Assembly: GCA_002344075.1 (NCBI GenBank)
Contig: DDTM01000118.1
Coordinates: 8,507-72,506, forward strand
Direction: 5' to 3'
DNA: 64,000 nt
Origin: Bacteroidetes bacterium UBA2364
GTDB taxonomy: Bacteria; Bacteroidota; Rhodothermia; Rhodothermales; UBA2364
The notes under the pieces were generated by a model that worked only from the letters and a program-made list of their open reading frames with translations, made no database searches and was not told where the DNA came from. The position numbers and the translations under genes are program-made. Below are positions 35,893-43,603 of the stretch, piece after piece; position 1 is the first letter of the stretch, and each line of letters opens with the position of its first letter.

Positions 35893-36822
35893 ATGAATAA
35901 CCAGTCAACCTCTCATACGTTTTCCGGATTCTTCCAAAATGGGATCGTTAACATGGCTTTAGCAGCCTTGTCCTTTGCCCTTATGGGTGCAAGCGCCAAA
36001 TGGCTTGGTAACCGACTCCCCTCCGTAGAACTAATGTTTTTCAGGAACATTATTGGCGTAACCATTATCAGCGCCACCATGCTGCGCAGCCCGCTCCACC
36101 AAACCGGCGGCAAACCGAGATTACTCGTATTTCGGGGCGTCATCGGAACATTGGCCCTTTTTGGTTTTTTTTATAACCTGACCCATATCCGTCTGGCGGA
36201 AGCCAATACTTATAACCTAACCTACCCCATTTTTATCGGATTGATCAGCGCCCTTTTTCTTGGAACCAAAGTTACTTTACGTCAATGGATTTATATCTTA
36301 TTAGGCTTTATAGGTATCTTATTCATTTTTCGTCCTAACCTGGATATTTCGCTCAAAAACCATCTTTTAGGCTTATGGAGCGGTTTGGGGGCTGCCATTG
36401 CTTATCTTTCCATAAACCAATTACGCCACTATTATGACCACCGTGCAACCGTATTGTCCTTCATGATATCAGGTATCGTTCTACCCGTCATCGGCACGTC
36501 TATAGGCAGGATATGGCCAATACCTGCTTTAGACTTTTTGACGGCGCCCTTTATTTGGCCATTGGGACAGGAATGGGTGTTCCTCCTTTTTTTGGGACTC
36601 TCGGCAATGATGGGACAGATTTTTGTGACCCGTGCTCTCAGTTTGGGCAATCCGGCGGTGGTTGGCCCCATTAATTATCTTCAAATTCCATTTGCCATCA
36701 TATTAGGCCTGTTTATGGGTGACGCTTTTCCGGATGCATTGACGCTTTTCGGTATTGGCCTGATTGTCTTCAGTGGGATTCTGATTACAGCACATAGTTT
36801 TGCCGCTCCCAAGAAGCTATAA
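35893..36822 (+). CDS. EamA/DMT-family transporter
   Basis: 309 residues with ten hydrophobic segments arranged as two EamA repeats (ALAALSFALMGASAKWLGNRLPSVELMFFRNIIG, and later FLGLSAMMGQIFVTRALSLGNPAVVGPINYLQIPFAIILG). Drug/metabolite superfamily members of this kind export amino acids, purines or similar small metabolites across the inner membrane. The substrate is unknown. It is divergent from the KDPG aldolase gene, with 140 bases between starts. Confidence 0.9.
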   Translation: MNNQSTSHTFSGFFQNGIVNMALAALSFALMGASAKWLGNRLPSVELMFFRNIIGVTIISATMLRSPLHQTGGKPRLLVFRGVIGTLALFGFFYNLTHIRLAEANTYNLTYPIFIGLISALFLGTKVTLRQWIYILLGFIGILFIFRPNLDISLKNHLLGLWSGLGAAIAYLSINQLRHYYDHRATVLSFMISGIVLPVIGTSIGRIWPIPALDFLTAPFIWPLGQEWVFLLFLGLSAMMGQIFVTRALSLGNPAVVGPINYLQIPFAIILGLFMGDAFPDALTLFGIGLIVFSGILITAHSFAAPKKL

Positions 36823-36826
36823 GTCC

Positions 36827-36864
36827 AAAAAAACACCGCCCAAAACCGGAGTCTCAGGCGGTGC
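36827..36864 (-). terminator. Intrinsic terminator of the 36905-37297 lipoprotein gene
   Basis: CACCGCC pairs with GGCGGTG over a 16-base loop; the minus strand continues with seven T. Confidence 0.85.
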
Positions 36865-36904
36865 TTAATCACCCTTTTCCATTATTACCAAACATTTTTA
36901 GCAA

Positions 36905-37297
36905 TCAGTTTTTGGCCTTATTGGCTTCTACGGTGATGGTAAATTCTGTTTCTGCATATTCGCCGTCATTGTCTTCAGCCGAGACACGTACCCTTGCGGA
37001 TCCCGGAACACCTGCCACTACGTACAAAAAACCATTCCGGACGTAAGCATCAGCCACAGAATTGTTTGTACTCCGTGCATCGTAATACAACGTACCGCCG
37101 CCTGTATGCACGAAAACTTTAGGATTGGCAATCAAATCCCGACTCCAGGCTTCGGCACGCCCCAGAACGATATTTGGAATTTGATAATTGACCACCGGAT
37201 ATCCATTGTCGTAAAATGATTGATCACACGCCGAAAAAGAAAGCGAGGTCAGTACCACAAAGGCAGAAAAAGCGAGAGAGCGTAATACGTTTTTCAT
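36905..37297 (-). CDS. Lipoprotein of unknown function, Ig-like fold suspected
   Basis: 130 residues. Lipoprotein signal ending LSFSAC (Cys24), then a short region with YDARSTNNSVADAYVRNGFLYVVAG and a terminal repeat-like strand pattern GSARVRVSAEDNDGEYAETEFTITVEA. The last 40 residues resemble the final strands of bacterial Ig-like/cadherin-type domains (SVTAxDxxGxxAExxFTVTV). It is presumably surface or periplasmic. No function can be assigned. It has its own terminator. Confidence 0.78.
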   Translation of the reverse strand: MKNVLRSLAFSAFVVLTSLSFSACDQSFYDNGYPVVNYQIPNIVLGRAEAWSRDLIANPKVFVHTGGGTLYYDARSTNNSVADAYVRNGFLYVVAGVPGSARVRVSAEDNDGEYAETEFTITVEANKAKN

Positions 37298-37387
37298 GGG
37301 AGAGACTCCAGTTTGTACTTCAAGATTGATGTCGGAGGATGGATTTAGTTTTTCTTATTGCGAGTACTATGCCAAAAATGAAATAGG

Positions 37388-37409
37388 GCCTAAATGCCCC
37401 CCTTTAGGC
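37388..37409 (-). terminator. Possible terminator of the FAH-family gene
   Basis: GCCTAAA and TTTAGGC form a 7-bp stem around an 8-base loop, with a T-rich but interrupted tail on the minus strand. It lies about 70 bases beyond the stop at 37482. Confidence 0.45.
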
Positions 37410-37481
37410 TCCCTACACTGGCCTACTTGTCTAATCTATCACGCGCCCTGTCCATTATTATATACGCAATAAACCGCTTTG

Positions 37482-38147
37482 CTATTCTGTTGTCACATAA
37501 AGCGTCGGTAGGCTCGTAATTTCGGCTTCAAGCACATCCTCTTTCTGAATAGCACCGACACCTTCCGGAGTTCCGGTATAAATCAAGTCGCCGGGTTCTA
37601 AGGTAAAGATCGTAGAAGCATAAGCCACCAACGTTACAACCGAAAAGATCATGTCTGCGGTATGGCCTTTTTGCCGTACTTCGCCATTGACCTTCAACGA
37701 GATAAACAGATCTTGGACATCCGGTACCATATTGGCCGCCACAAAATCACCGATGGGGGCAAAAGTATCAAACCCTTTGGCTACCGACCAAGGAGCACCC
37801 ACTTTTTTGGCCCGTCCCTGAAGATCACGCGCCGTCATGTCTAAGCCTACAGCATACCCTGCTATATGATGCAAGGCATCGGATTCTGGAATATTTTTGC
37901 CTCCTTTTAAAAGCGCAACCACCAACTCAACTTCATGGTGTACTTCTTGTGATTGTGTAGGAATGACGATTGTACCCCCACTTCCAACCAAACTGGTAGC
38001 AGGTTTTAAGAAAATCATCGGTTCCGTTGGTATTGCACTTTGCATTTCCTTTGCATGTTCGGCGTAGTTGCGTCCGATACAAATCAGTTTTCCGGGGCGG
38101 ATGGGTTCCGAAAAGCCGGGCAAATCAATCTTCATGAGATTCTCCAT
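37482..38147 (-). CDS. Fumarylacetoacetate hydrolase family protein
   Basis: 221 residues covering one FAH domain: ICIGRNYAEHAKEM, EPMIFLKPATSLVGSG, QEVHHEVELVVAL (the metal-binding glutamates), VGLDMTARDLQGRAKKVGAPWSVAKGFDTFAPIG, and TGTPEGVGAIQKED. Short single-domain members act as acylpyruvate hydrolases or oxaloacetate decarboxylases/tautomerases; the substrate here is not determined. A second ATG four codons in (MKIDLPG) is an equally good start. The gene is divergent from rplU. Confidence 0.92.
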   Translation of the reverse strand: MENLMKIDLPGFSEPIRPGKLICIGRNYAEHAKEMQSAIPTEPMIFLKPATSLVGSGGTIVIPTQSQEVHHEVELVVALLKGGKNIPESDALHHIAGYAVGLDMTARDLQGRAKKVGAPWSVAKGFDTFAPIGDFVAANMVPDVQDLFISLKVNGEVRQKGHTADMIFSVVTLVAYASTIFTLEPGDLIYTGTPEGVGAIQKEDVLEAEITSLPTLYVTTE

Positions 38148-38274
38148 TTAGGTTATTGAACAATTTTTACGAATGCCGTATCTTAATGAGCTATAAAAAT
38201 TCGCGTTTCACCTGGCGGGCAGACGAAACAAAATACGTTTCTAACGCTCCCGCGCTAAACAAGGTTTAAAAAAT

Positions 38275-38586
38275 ATGTACGCAATCGTAGAAATTGCTGG
38301 CAAACAGTTTAAGGTCCAAGAAGGTCTTAAGTTGTATGTCCCGAAAATGACGGCTGAACCCGGAGACGCCGTTTCGTTTGATCAGGTTTTATTGGTATCG
38401 GGTGAGGCAGGTGTACAAGTAGGTACTCCTACCGTCGCCGGGGCTTCTGTTTCTGCTGAAGTCGTCAACCATGTTCGGGCAGACAAAGTGATTGTATTCA
38501 AGAAAAAACGTCGTAAGGGGTATCGGGTGAAAAATGGTCATCGTCAGCCATATACCCAAATTGCCATTCAGGCAGTTACCGTATAA
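38275..38586 (+). CDS. rplU: 50S ribosomal protein bL21
   Basis: 103 residues, the normal length. It opens MYAIVEIAGKQFKVQEGLKLYVP and contains VIVFKKKRRKGYRVKNGHRQPYTQI, the conserved basic C-terminal half that contacts 23S rRNA. rpmA follows after 39 bases, the usual bL21-bL27 pair. The 127 bases before the start may hold a leader but show no structure I can name. Confidence 0.98.
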   Translation: MYAIVEIAGKQFKVQEGLKLYVPKMTAEPGDAVSFDQVLLVSGEAGVQVGTPTVAGASVSAEVVNHVRADKVIVFKKKRRKGYRVKNGHRQPYTQIAIQAVTV

Positions 38587-38625
38587 CCCGGTCTTCTTCT
38601 CAACTTTTTAAATCAGGACTTGATC

Positions 38626-38898
38626 ATGGCACACAAAAAAGGTGTAGGTTCATCCAAAAACGGCCGCGATTCCAACCCAAAGATGTTGGGCGTTAAAGCA
38701 TATGGCGGTCAGTTCGTAACCGCAGGTAGCATTATTGTCCGCCAGCGTGGTACCAAGTTCCACCCCGGCTCCAATGTGATGCGGGGAGGCGATGATACGC
38801 TTTTTGCCACCTCGCATGGCACCGTTCGCTTCACCATGGGTCAGAAAAACCGCAAGTTTGTTCATATTGATCCGATTGCCGAAGAAGCAACTGCATAA
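38626..38898 (+). CDS. rpmA: 50S ribosomal protein bL27
   Basis: 90 residues from the ATG at 38626, giving the expected N-terminus MAHKKGVGSSKNGRDSNPKMLGVKAYGG, which reaches toward the peptidyl-transferase centre. No N-terminal cleavage extension is present. An in-frame ATT two codons earlier is not needed. It is co-transcribed with rplU. Confidence 0.98.
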   Translation: MAHKKGVGSSKNGRDSNPKMLGVKAYGGQFVTAGSIIVRQRGTKFHPGSNVMRGGDDTLFATSHGTVRFTMGQKNRKFVHIDPIAEEATA

Positions 38899-38918
38899 TA
38901 GCCCCTTATGAGATGATG

Positions 38919-38950
38919 AAGCCCGTCCAATCTTTTGGATGGGCTTTTTT
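38919..38950 (+). terminator. Intrinsic terminator of rplU-rpmA
   Basis: AGCCCGTCCAA pairs with TTGGATGGGCT (one G-T pair) followed by six T. Confidence 0.93.
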
Positions 38951-39158
38951 CTTTGTAGAGTACCACGCTCACTATAATTGGGACTTAAGGTGGTTATACT
39001 TCGTTTTCCATTGCAATATCGCCCCTACGAGGCTTTTTTATGTACGTCACCACTTAATAAACGGTAGGCAAAGATTGTCTTTCACATATTACCCAATTTA
39101 AGTGTGTCGTAATGTCTATTGCATTTTTGAAATGCACTCGTTGATCCGCTGCTTAAGG
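38951..39158. other. Intergenic region, no gene seen
   Basis: Lies between the rpmA terminator and the terminator of the DUF4252 operon. Open frames here have no motif or plausible start. Confidence 0.55.
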
Positions 39159-39195
39159 ATAAAAAAGGATGTACTGGCTCGCAATACACCCTTTT
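39159..39195 (-). terminator. Terminator of the sigma/DUF4252 operon
   Basis: On the minus strand AAAAGGGTGTA pairs with TACATCCTTTT (one G-U pair) and is followed by further T. It lies 36 bases after the last DUF4252 stop. Confidence 0.75.
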
Positions 39196-39231
39196 GAGGA
39201 GAGACAAAAATGTCTTTTTGGAATTCTCAGT

Positions 39232-39768
39232 TTAGTGCTTTCTTCTAGGACGAAAAGTAGGGTTTTGTGTAGCAATGGCTTCTTCAACCAAATCGTTAAA
39301 ATTTCCCTTGGCCCGTATCATAACCAAGTCTTCTGCATCTGCGACCACCATGTATAAATCGCGGACACTTCCATGACGTTCTTTATACAACATCCAAACA
39401 TTGCTGTCTTCGTCCCGAACACTGAGTGCTGTTTCCCAGCCTTCCTGTTGTAGGTCGCGCAAAGCCTTGGGCATTCGTAGCGCGGCCTGATTTGGGCGTC
39501 CTCGGAATTCATAAACGCGGACGTAGGCACGGTGAAAGTGCTGCATAATCCGCTTAGCATCCCACGCATCTTCATCATCGGTCCATGAAACAATCCAACG
39601 GGCCAAGCCCAAGAGTGCAGGCCCTGCATGGACACCCACTATTTTGCGGTAAGATCCACCCTCTTGCTGGCGTTCCAAATCCCACCGCACCTGTTGCATA
39701 TGAGAAGAACCCAAACAACCTGAAAGAAGAGGCAGTAGTAGTGCTAAAGTTAAATATCGTAATTTCAT
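39232..39768 (-). CDS. DUF4252 lipoprotein
   Basis: 178 residues. Lipoprotein signal MKLRYLTLALLLPLLSGC (Cys18). The body has the DUF4252 pattern RMPKALRDLQQEGWETALSVRDEDSNVWMLYKERHGSVRDLYMVVADAEDLVMIRAKGNFN, matching the same region of the upstream neighbour (LKSDGWDVVTRVRDDESNVYVMVKEGRNDDVLGMLVMVLD). The function of DUF4252 is unknown; in Bacteroidota these genes commonly accompany ECF sigma and anti-sigma genes. It is the last gene of a four-gene operon, 17 bases after the neighbour. Confidence 0.85.
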   Translation of the reverse strand: MKLRYLTLALLLPLLSGCLGSSHMQQVRWDLERQQEGGSYRKIVGVHAGPALLGLARWIVSWTDDEDAWDAKRIMQHFHRAYVRVYEFRGRPNQAALRMPKALRDLQQEGWETALSVRDEDSNVWMLYKERHGSVRDLYMVVADAEDLVMIRAKGNFNDLVEEAIATQNPTFRPRRKH

Positions 39769-39785
39769 ATATTTAGAGAAGCTAA

Positions 39786-41069
39786 CTATTGGTCTATTGT
39801 AATGGTGCGGTCTTTTTTATCATATACCACTCGCACCTTCACATTTCCATTCAACCCTTCCAGTACGTGTATATCGGGTCTGGTGTTTATCCGAACTTGG
39901 GGTACCAATACTTCAGGTAAGACGTCTGAATATTGCAGGTAGGGCAAATTCGTCAAGGAGTTGGTCTGTGCTAAATTCGAAAGCGGGGAGCCTGTCAAGT
40001 ATAGCAACTTATCGAAGCCATCTTCAATATTGAGGGCCATTCCCGCATATCGCAGGGCTTTTTGGACAGCAGGATGACCCCAGTCGTTGTCGTTAAAGTT
40101 CATATTTTGGCCTTTATTTTTGGGCTTTTTCTCATTGGCAGGCCAACGATCTGCATCGCGTTTGGCTTGAATACAGGCTTTGTATCCTGGTTTTCCGGGA
40201 GCGGGACAAGCGATATCGGGCGACGGCGGAGCATTGGGCGGCATCACTCCTGATGGCGGTTTAGGTGCGGGTACAGGCATTGGTACGCAATTTTCCTCAT
40301 TGTCTCCACACGAAACCTTAAATCTGACAGGCTTGGGCATTTCGATACAATCTTCTTCGTCGTCCTTACATTTTTCCTTGTATTTGGGTAATTTAGGCAT
40401 TTCCACACAGTCTTCATCCTCTTCGTCGCAACGCTCCTTCATTTTTGGGGCTTTGGGTGTTTCAATACAGTCTTCATCGTCGTCAGGACAAACGTTGCGG
40501 ACATGGGGCAATCTTCTGCCGCCGGAGGAGAAATATTCCATACCATTGATGTTCAGGTTGCCCGTCAGTCGCTCGATTTTATCTGGATCCACTTTACCAT
40601 CAATATTGACAAACATCGCCATTGGTTCATCATCATCCATATCCAGCACCATCACCAACATGCCCAGCACATCGTCGTTTCGGCCTTCTTTCACCATCAC
40701 ATACACATTACTTTCATCGTCACGTACACGTGTTACAACATCCCACCCATCGCTTTTTAGGTTTCGTGAGATTCCGGTCATTTTTCGTCCAATTTCTTCC
40801 ATCGTGCGGCCATTGACGGGATAGCCACGAACATAAATCCCACGAATGTCGCGCATCATGGCCGCTGCTTCCGGGTCTTCTGCTTCGGCAGCGCGGGCGC
40901 CCATTCGTAGGAGCGCACCCTTAAGGGTTACTTCAATTTTTGGCTCTTCGTCGAAAAACCGATCTAAGGCGTCAAAATCAATGGGTTGTGCATAAATGGT
41001 GCTACCGAAAAGGAGCAACGGGATCAGCCATACAGCCAGATACACGAGGCGGTTTTTAAGGATTTTCAT
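39786..41069 (-). CDS. DUF4252 secreted protein with four exact 20-residue Cys/acidic repeats
   Basis: 427 residues. Signal peptide (MKILKNRLVYLAVWLIPLLLFGSTIYAQ), DUF4252 domain at about 30-180 with RVRDDESNVYVMVKEG, then four tandem units starting at C194, C214, C234 and C254. Each unit reads C-(six acidic/polar)-C-(I/V)-x-(M/T)-P, with paired cysteines at 194/201, 214/221, 234/241 and 254/261, so the period is exactly 20. A proline-rich stretch (265-290), another Cys pair (C288, C299) and a Lys/Asn-rich region follow, ending with a short beta-rich tail that includes VLEGLNGNVKVRVVYDKKDRTITID. The repeat is unknown to me; acidic loops closed by cysteines could bind divalent metal. It lies in the ECF sigma operon. 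Confidence 0.84.
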   Translation of the reverse strand: MKILKNRLVYLAVWLIPLLLFGSTIYAQPIDFDALDRFFDEEPKIEVTLKGALLRMGARAAEAEDPEAAAMMRDIRGIYVRGYPVNGRTMEEIGRKMTGISRNLKSDGWDVVTRVRDDESNVYVMVKEGRNDDVLGMLVMVLDMDDDEPMAMFVNIDGKVDPDKIERLTGNLNINGMEYFSSGGRRLPHVRNVCPDDDEDCIETPKAPKMKERCDEEDEDCVEMPKLPKYKEKCKDDEEDCIEMPKPVRFKVSCGDNEENCVPMPVPAPKPPSGVMPPNAPPSPDIACPAPGKPGYKACIQAKRDADRWPANEKKPKNKGQNMNFNDNDWGHPAVQKALRYAGMALNIEDGFDKLLYLTGSPLSNLAQTNSLTNLPYLQYSDVLPEVLVPQVRINTRPDIHVLEGLNGNVKVRVVYDKKDRTITIDQ

Positions 41070-41172
41070 AGTTATATTTTTTTAAGGAACGCTAAAAAAG
41101 GTTGGCATCGCTTTGCGTGCCATAAAACGGTGTCATCACAAAAAACGGGTACCTCGTTTTCTGTTCAAGATA

Positions 41173-41955
41173 TTATTGATTCAGCACTTCGAAAGGTGCG
41201 GCAGTAGCCAGTCTTACAGGCTCGGCCACATGTTCTTCCATATATTGTGCTTGGATGGATTCTGATTTTTTAGCTACAGTACCGAGGAATGCCATGATCC
41301 ATTGCGCTTGGTCTTTTGCAAGGGCAATATCTTCATCTGAAAACGTTTCATCGGCACGTGGTGAAGGTGTTTGGAGGGTATTTTTGGCTTTATGTGTTGT
41401 ACGGCGAACGATTCGCTTTGTATTACCTAATGAGGCCAGACGTACAGTAGGACGTGGGGCTTCAGTTGTTTTTGGGACGATGACTGCAAACTCTTCAGTT
41501 GGCATCGGAGCAATACGTTTCCGATTCGCTTCATTATCAAAAGTTTTTGGGGTGACTGACTCCGATTGTTGCGTTATTTTAGGCGGAGTAGGACGAAAAA
41601 TTGGATTACGAAACACCGAAACCGCAACGAAAAGCAGGCCGAAAGTGGCAAGTGCCAAGGCGGGCCGCCATGCAGGTACAAATAAAGCATACCAGAAAGC
41701 CGTGAAGCGGTGCTGGTAATGCGCCTTTAACTCTCGATCTACTGCCGCCATTACGTTTGAGGTCACCCGATCCGGACAGGGTATTTCCGGTAATCGGGTA
41801 AATGCAAGTCGCATGTCCTGCATAAGTTGTAATTCATCACGCAGTGACTCAGAATTGGCCAGCAATTGTTCGAAACGCTTGTGTTCGGTATCGGACAGGC
41901 TTCCTGCGAGATAAGCATCCATCTGTTCCAATTGTTCAAGAGTTAACGGTTTCAT
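41173..41955 (-). CDS. Anti-sigma factor, single-pass membrane protein
   Basis: 260 residues overlapping the sigma gene by 20 bases. The N-terminal 60 residues (LTLEQLEQMDAYLAGSLSDTEHKRFEQLLANSESLRDELQLMQDM) have the helical anti-sigma pattern but lack the HxxxCxxC zinc motif, as is common in Bacteroidota. One membrane helix lies at about 95-115 (RPALALATFGLLFVAVSV). The C-terminal 145 residues are periplasmic, basic and low-complexity. It should hold the ECF factor at the membrane until a signal arrives. The role is inferred from position and pattern. Confidence 0.84.
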   Translation of the reverse strand: MKPLTLEQLEQMDAYLAGSLSDTEHKRFEQLLANSESLRDELQLMQDMRLAFTRLPEIPCPDRVTSNVMAAVDRELKAHYQHRFTAFWYALFVPAWRPALALATFGLLFVAVSVFRNPIFRPTPPKITQQSESVTPKTFDNEANRKRIAPMPTEEFAVIVPKTTEAPRPTVRLASLGNTKRIVRRTTHKAKNTLQTPSPRADETFSDEDIALAKDQAQWIMAFLGTVAKKSESIQAQYMEEHVAEPVRLATAAPFEVLNQ

Positions 41956-42475
41956 AGGGCAATTGGGTGGTTAGGTGTTCTCGAAGCATTTTGCGGGCAC
42001 GATGCAAATATACTTTTACGGTGTTCAAGGGGAGATCCAAAGACTCAGCGATTTGTTCATATGCCATGTCTTGAATTTCTCGGCAGACCACGATGGAGCG
42101 ATACGGTTCTCCGATTTTCTGGAGCGCCCCTTCAATCCGTTGTCGGATTTGTTTTGCCTCTAGCATCTTATCCGGAGCAGGTGCTTCGTCTGCAATCAAC
42201 AAATGAGCAACATGTTCCGTATCGGTTGTGACAGCCGCCTGATACGTTTGACGCTTTCGCAAGGCATCCACACAAGCATTTTTGGTTACACGGGTCAGCC
42301 AAGCGGCTAAAACCGCTTCTTCCAGATCCATCCCGTGATGCCACAGACGCAACAAAACTTCTTGCGTAACATCTTCGGCGTCTTCGGCGTTGCCTAAGTA
42401 ATACCGCGCAAAGGAAAAAACGCGGTTCTTATGCTGTTCAACCAATTTCTGGAATTTTTGCCGTTGTCTAAGCAT
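41936..42475 (-). CDS. RNA polymerase ECF sigma-70 factor
   Basis: 179 residues. Sigma region 2 is FQKLVEQHKNRVFSFARYYLGNAEDAEDVTQEVLLRLW and region 4 is GALQKIGEPYRSIVVCREIQDMAYEQIAESLDLPLNTVKVYLHRARKMLRE. It directs RNA polymerase to its own promoters, probably including that of this operon. It is the first gene of sigma / anti-sigma / DUF4252 / DUF4252, with a 20-base overlap to the anti-sigma gene indicating coupled translation. Confidence 0.95.
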   Translation of the reverse strand: MLRQRQKFQKLVEQHKNRVFSFARYYLGNAEDAEDVTQEVLLRLWHHGMDLEEAVLAAWLTRVTKNACVDALRKRQTYQAAVTTDTEHVAHLLIADEAPAPDKMLEAKQIRQRIEGALQKIGEPYRSIVVCREIQDMAYEQIAESLDLPLNTVKVYLHRARKMLREHLTTQLPYETVNS

Positions 42476-42642
42476 GGGGTTCAGGGTGCAGTTCGCGGAA
42501 GTAACGGCTTGCCTAGCAAAAAGGTTACATGATTAATAGATTCATGCTAACTTAACAACAATGTTTATTCGTTTCATGCGGCGTTGTCGTTAGATTAAAG
42601 GAATACAAGCCACCACAAAGTCTTATTTCATCATTAAACTAC

Positions 42643-42650
42643 AGGGGAGG
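42643..42650 (+). promoter_or_regulatory. Strong ribosome-binding site of the vWA lipoprotein gene
   Basis: AGGGGAGG six bases before the ATG at 42656 is one of the few clear Shine-Dalgarno sequences in the window and fixes this start. Confidence 0.85.
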
Positions 42651-42655
42651 TTTAT

Positions 42656-43348
42656 ATGCGTAAGTTATTATTTTTATTCATTCTAATGGTTTCATTTTCA
42701 GGATGTTACCTTTTTAAAAAGCAAACCACATACTATGGTATTTCCACCGATGCCAAAAACATTGTCTTTGTGATGGATATATCGGGAAGTATGGAAGGTA
42801 AAAACGAAGGCGGGCTTACTGGTCGAGCGACAGCAGCGGCAGCCAATGCGGGTGCGAATGTTGTAGAACGAACCGTAGGAGGCCGTCTTGGGAACATTGC
42901 TGGTAGCCAAATCAGAAAACAGACAACCAAATTAGGATCGGCCAAACGCGAGTTGATCCCAACAATTAAAGGCCTTGCTGAAAGCACGCAGTTTTCCGTA
43001 TTGATTTTTGAAGACAAAGTAAAATCATGGCGCTCTGCTCCGGTTACGGCCTCAGCAACCAACAAAAACTTGGCGGCTGTATATATAGACGCAGTGCAAT
43101 CCGGAGGGGGCACTTCAGCAAAAGCCGCTTTAGAACAGGCATTTCGGGTTACAGGAATAGATGCGATTTTCTTTGTCACGGATGGACAGCCAACCGATGC
43201 CAGTGCGCAAGAAATCCTGAACTTAGCTGCTTCTAAGAATCGCTCGAAAAAAATCGTGATTAACTGCATTGGAATCGGTGATGATCAGGATGAAACCTTC
43301 CTGCGCCAACTTGCCGCTGCCAATAATGGCCAGTATTTCAGAAAGTAA
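42656..43348 (+). CDS. von Willebrand factor type A domain lipoprotein
   Basis: 230 residues. Lipoprotein signal MRKLLFLFILMVSFSGC (Cys17), then a vWA domain with the MIDAS motif DISGSM (about residue 41-46), the threonine GGGTSAKAALEQAF and VTDGQPTDASAQEI. Between strands 1 and 2 lies an Ala/Gly-rich insertion (GRATAAAANAGANVVERTVGG). The domain should bind a divalent cation and a protein ligand at the periplasmic or outer-membrane face. It is a single gene, divergent from the ECF operon, with a terminator at 43378. Confidence 0.92.
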   Translation: MRKLLFLFILMVSFSGCYLFKKQTTYYGISTDAKNIVFVMDISGSMEGKNEGGLTGRATAAAANAGANVVERTVGGRLGNIAGSQIRKQTTKLGSAKRELIPTIKGLAESTQFSVLIFEDKVKSWRSAPVTASATNKNLAAVYIDAVQSGGGTSAKAALEQAFRVTGIDAIFFVTDGQPTDASAQEILNLAASKNRSKKIVINCIGIGDDQDETFLRQLAAANNGQYFRK

Positions 43349-43377
43349 AAATTTATTAGAGAAAATAATATTTATTT

Positions 43378-43412
43378 AATAAGGCAGTTCAATTTGATTG
43401 CCTTATTTTTTT
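43378..43412 (+). terminator. Intrinsic terminator of the vWA gene
   Basis: AATAAGGCA pairs with TGCCTTATT around a 12-base loop; seven T follow. Confidence 0.85.
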
Positions 43413-43603
43413 ATACAGAAATCATTTTTTGACACATTAATTATCACAGCTTGAATATTCCCCGAAAATCTGTTGATAATTCAAAGGTTTTTCTTTGGAA
43501 GATAGCCGATTCTGATTGATTATACCCAATCATCTATCCCTGCAAAACGTTTTTCATCTGATGGGTTCGCACCCTAAACATTCGACAAAACCCTTTTAAC
43601 ACC

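Noticed and set aside
35753..35908. An N-terminal extension of the KDPG aldolase to 35908.
   Set aside because: The added residues are a hydrophobic, non-conserved stretch that reaches into the start of the divergent transporter gene.
40062..40824. Plus-strand open frames opposite the Cys/acidic repeat gene.
   Set aside because: They are mirror images of the repeat on the coding strand: Ser-rich translation of Asp/Glu codons read backwards.
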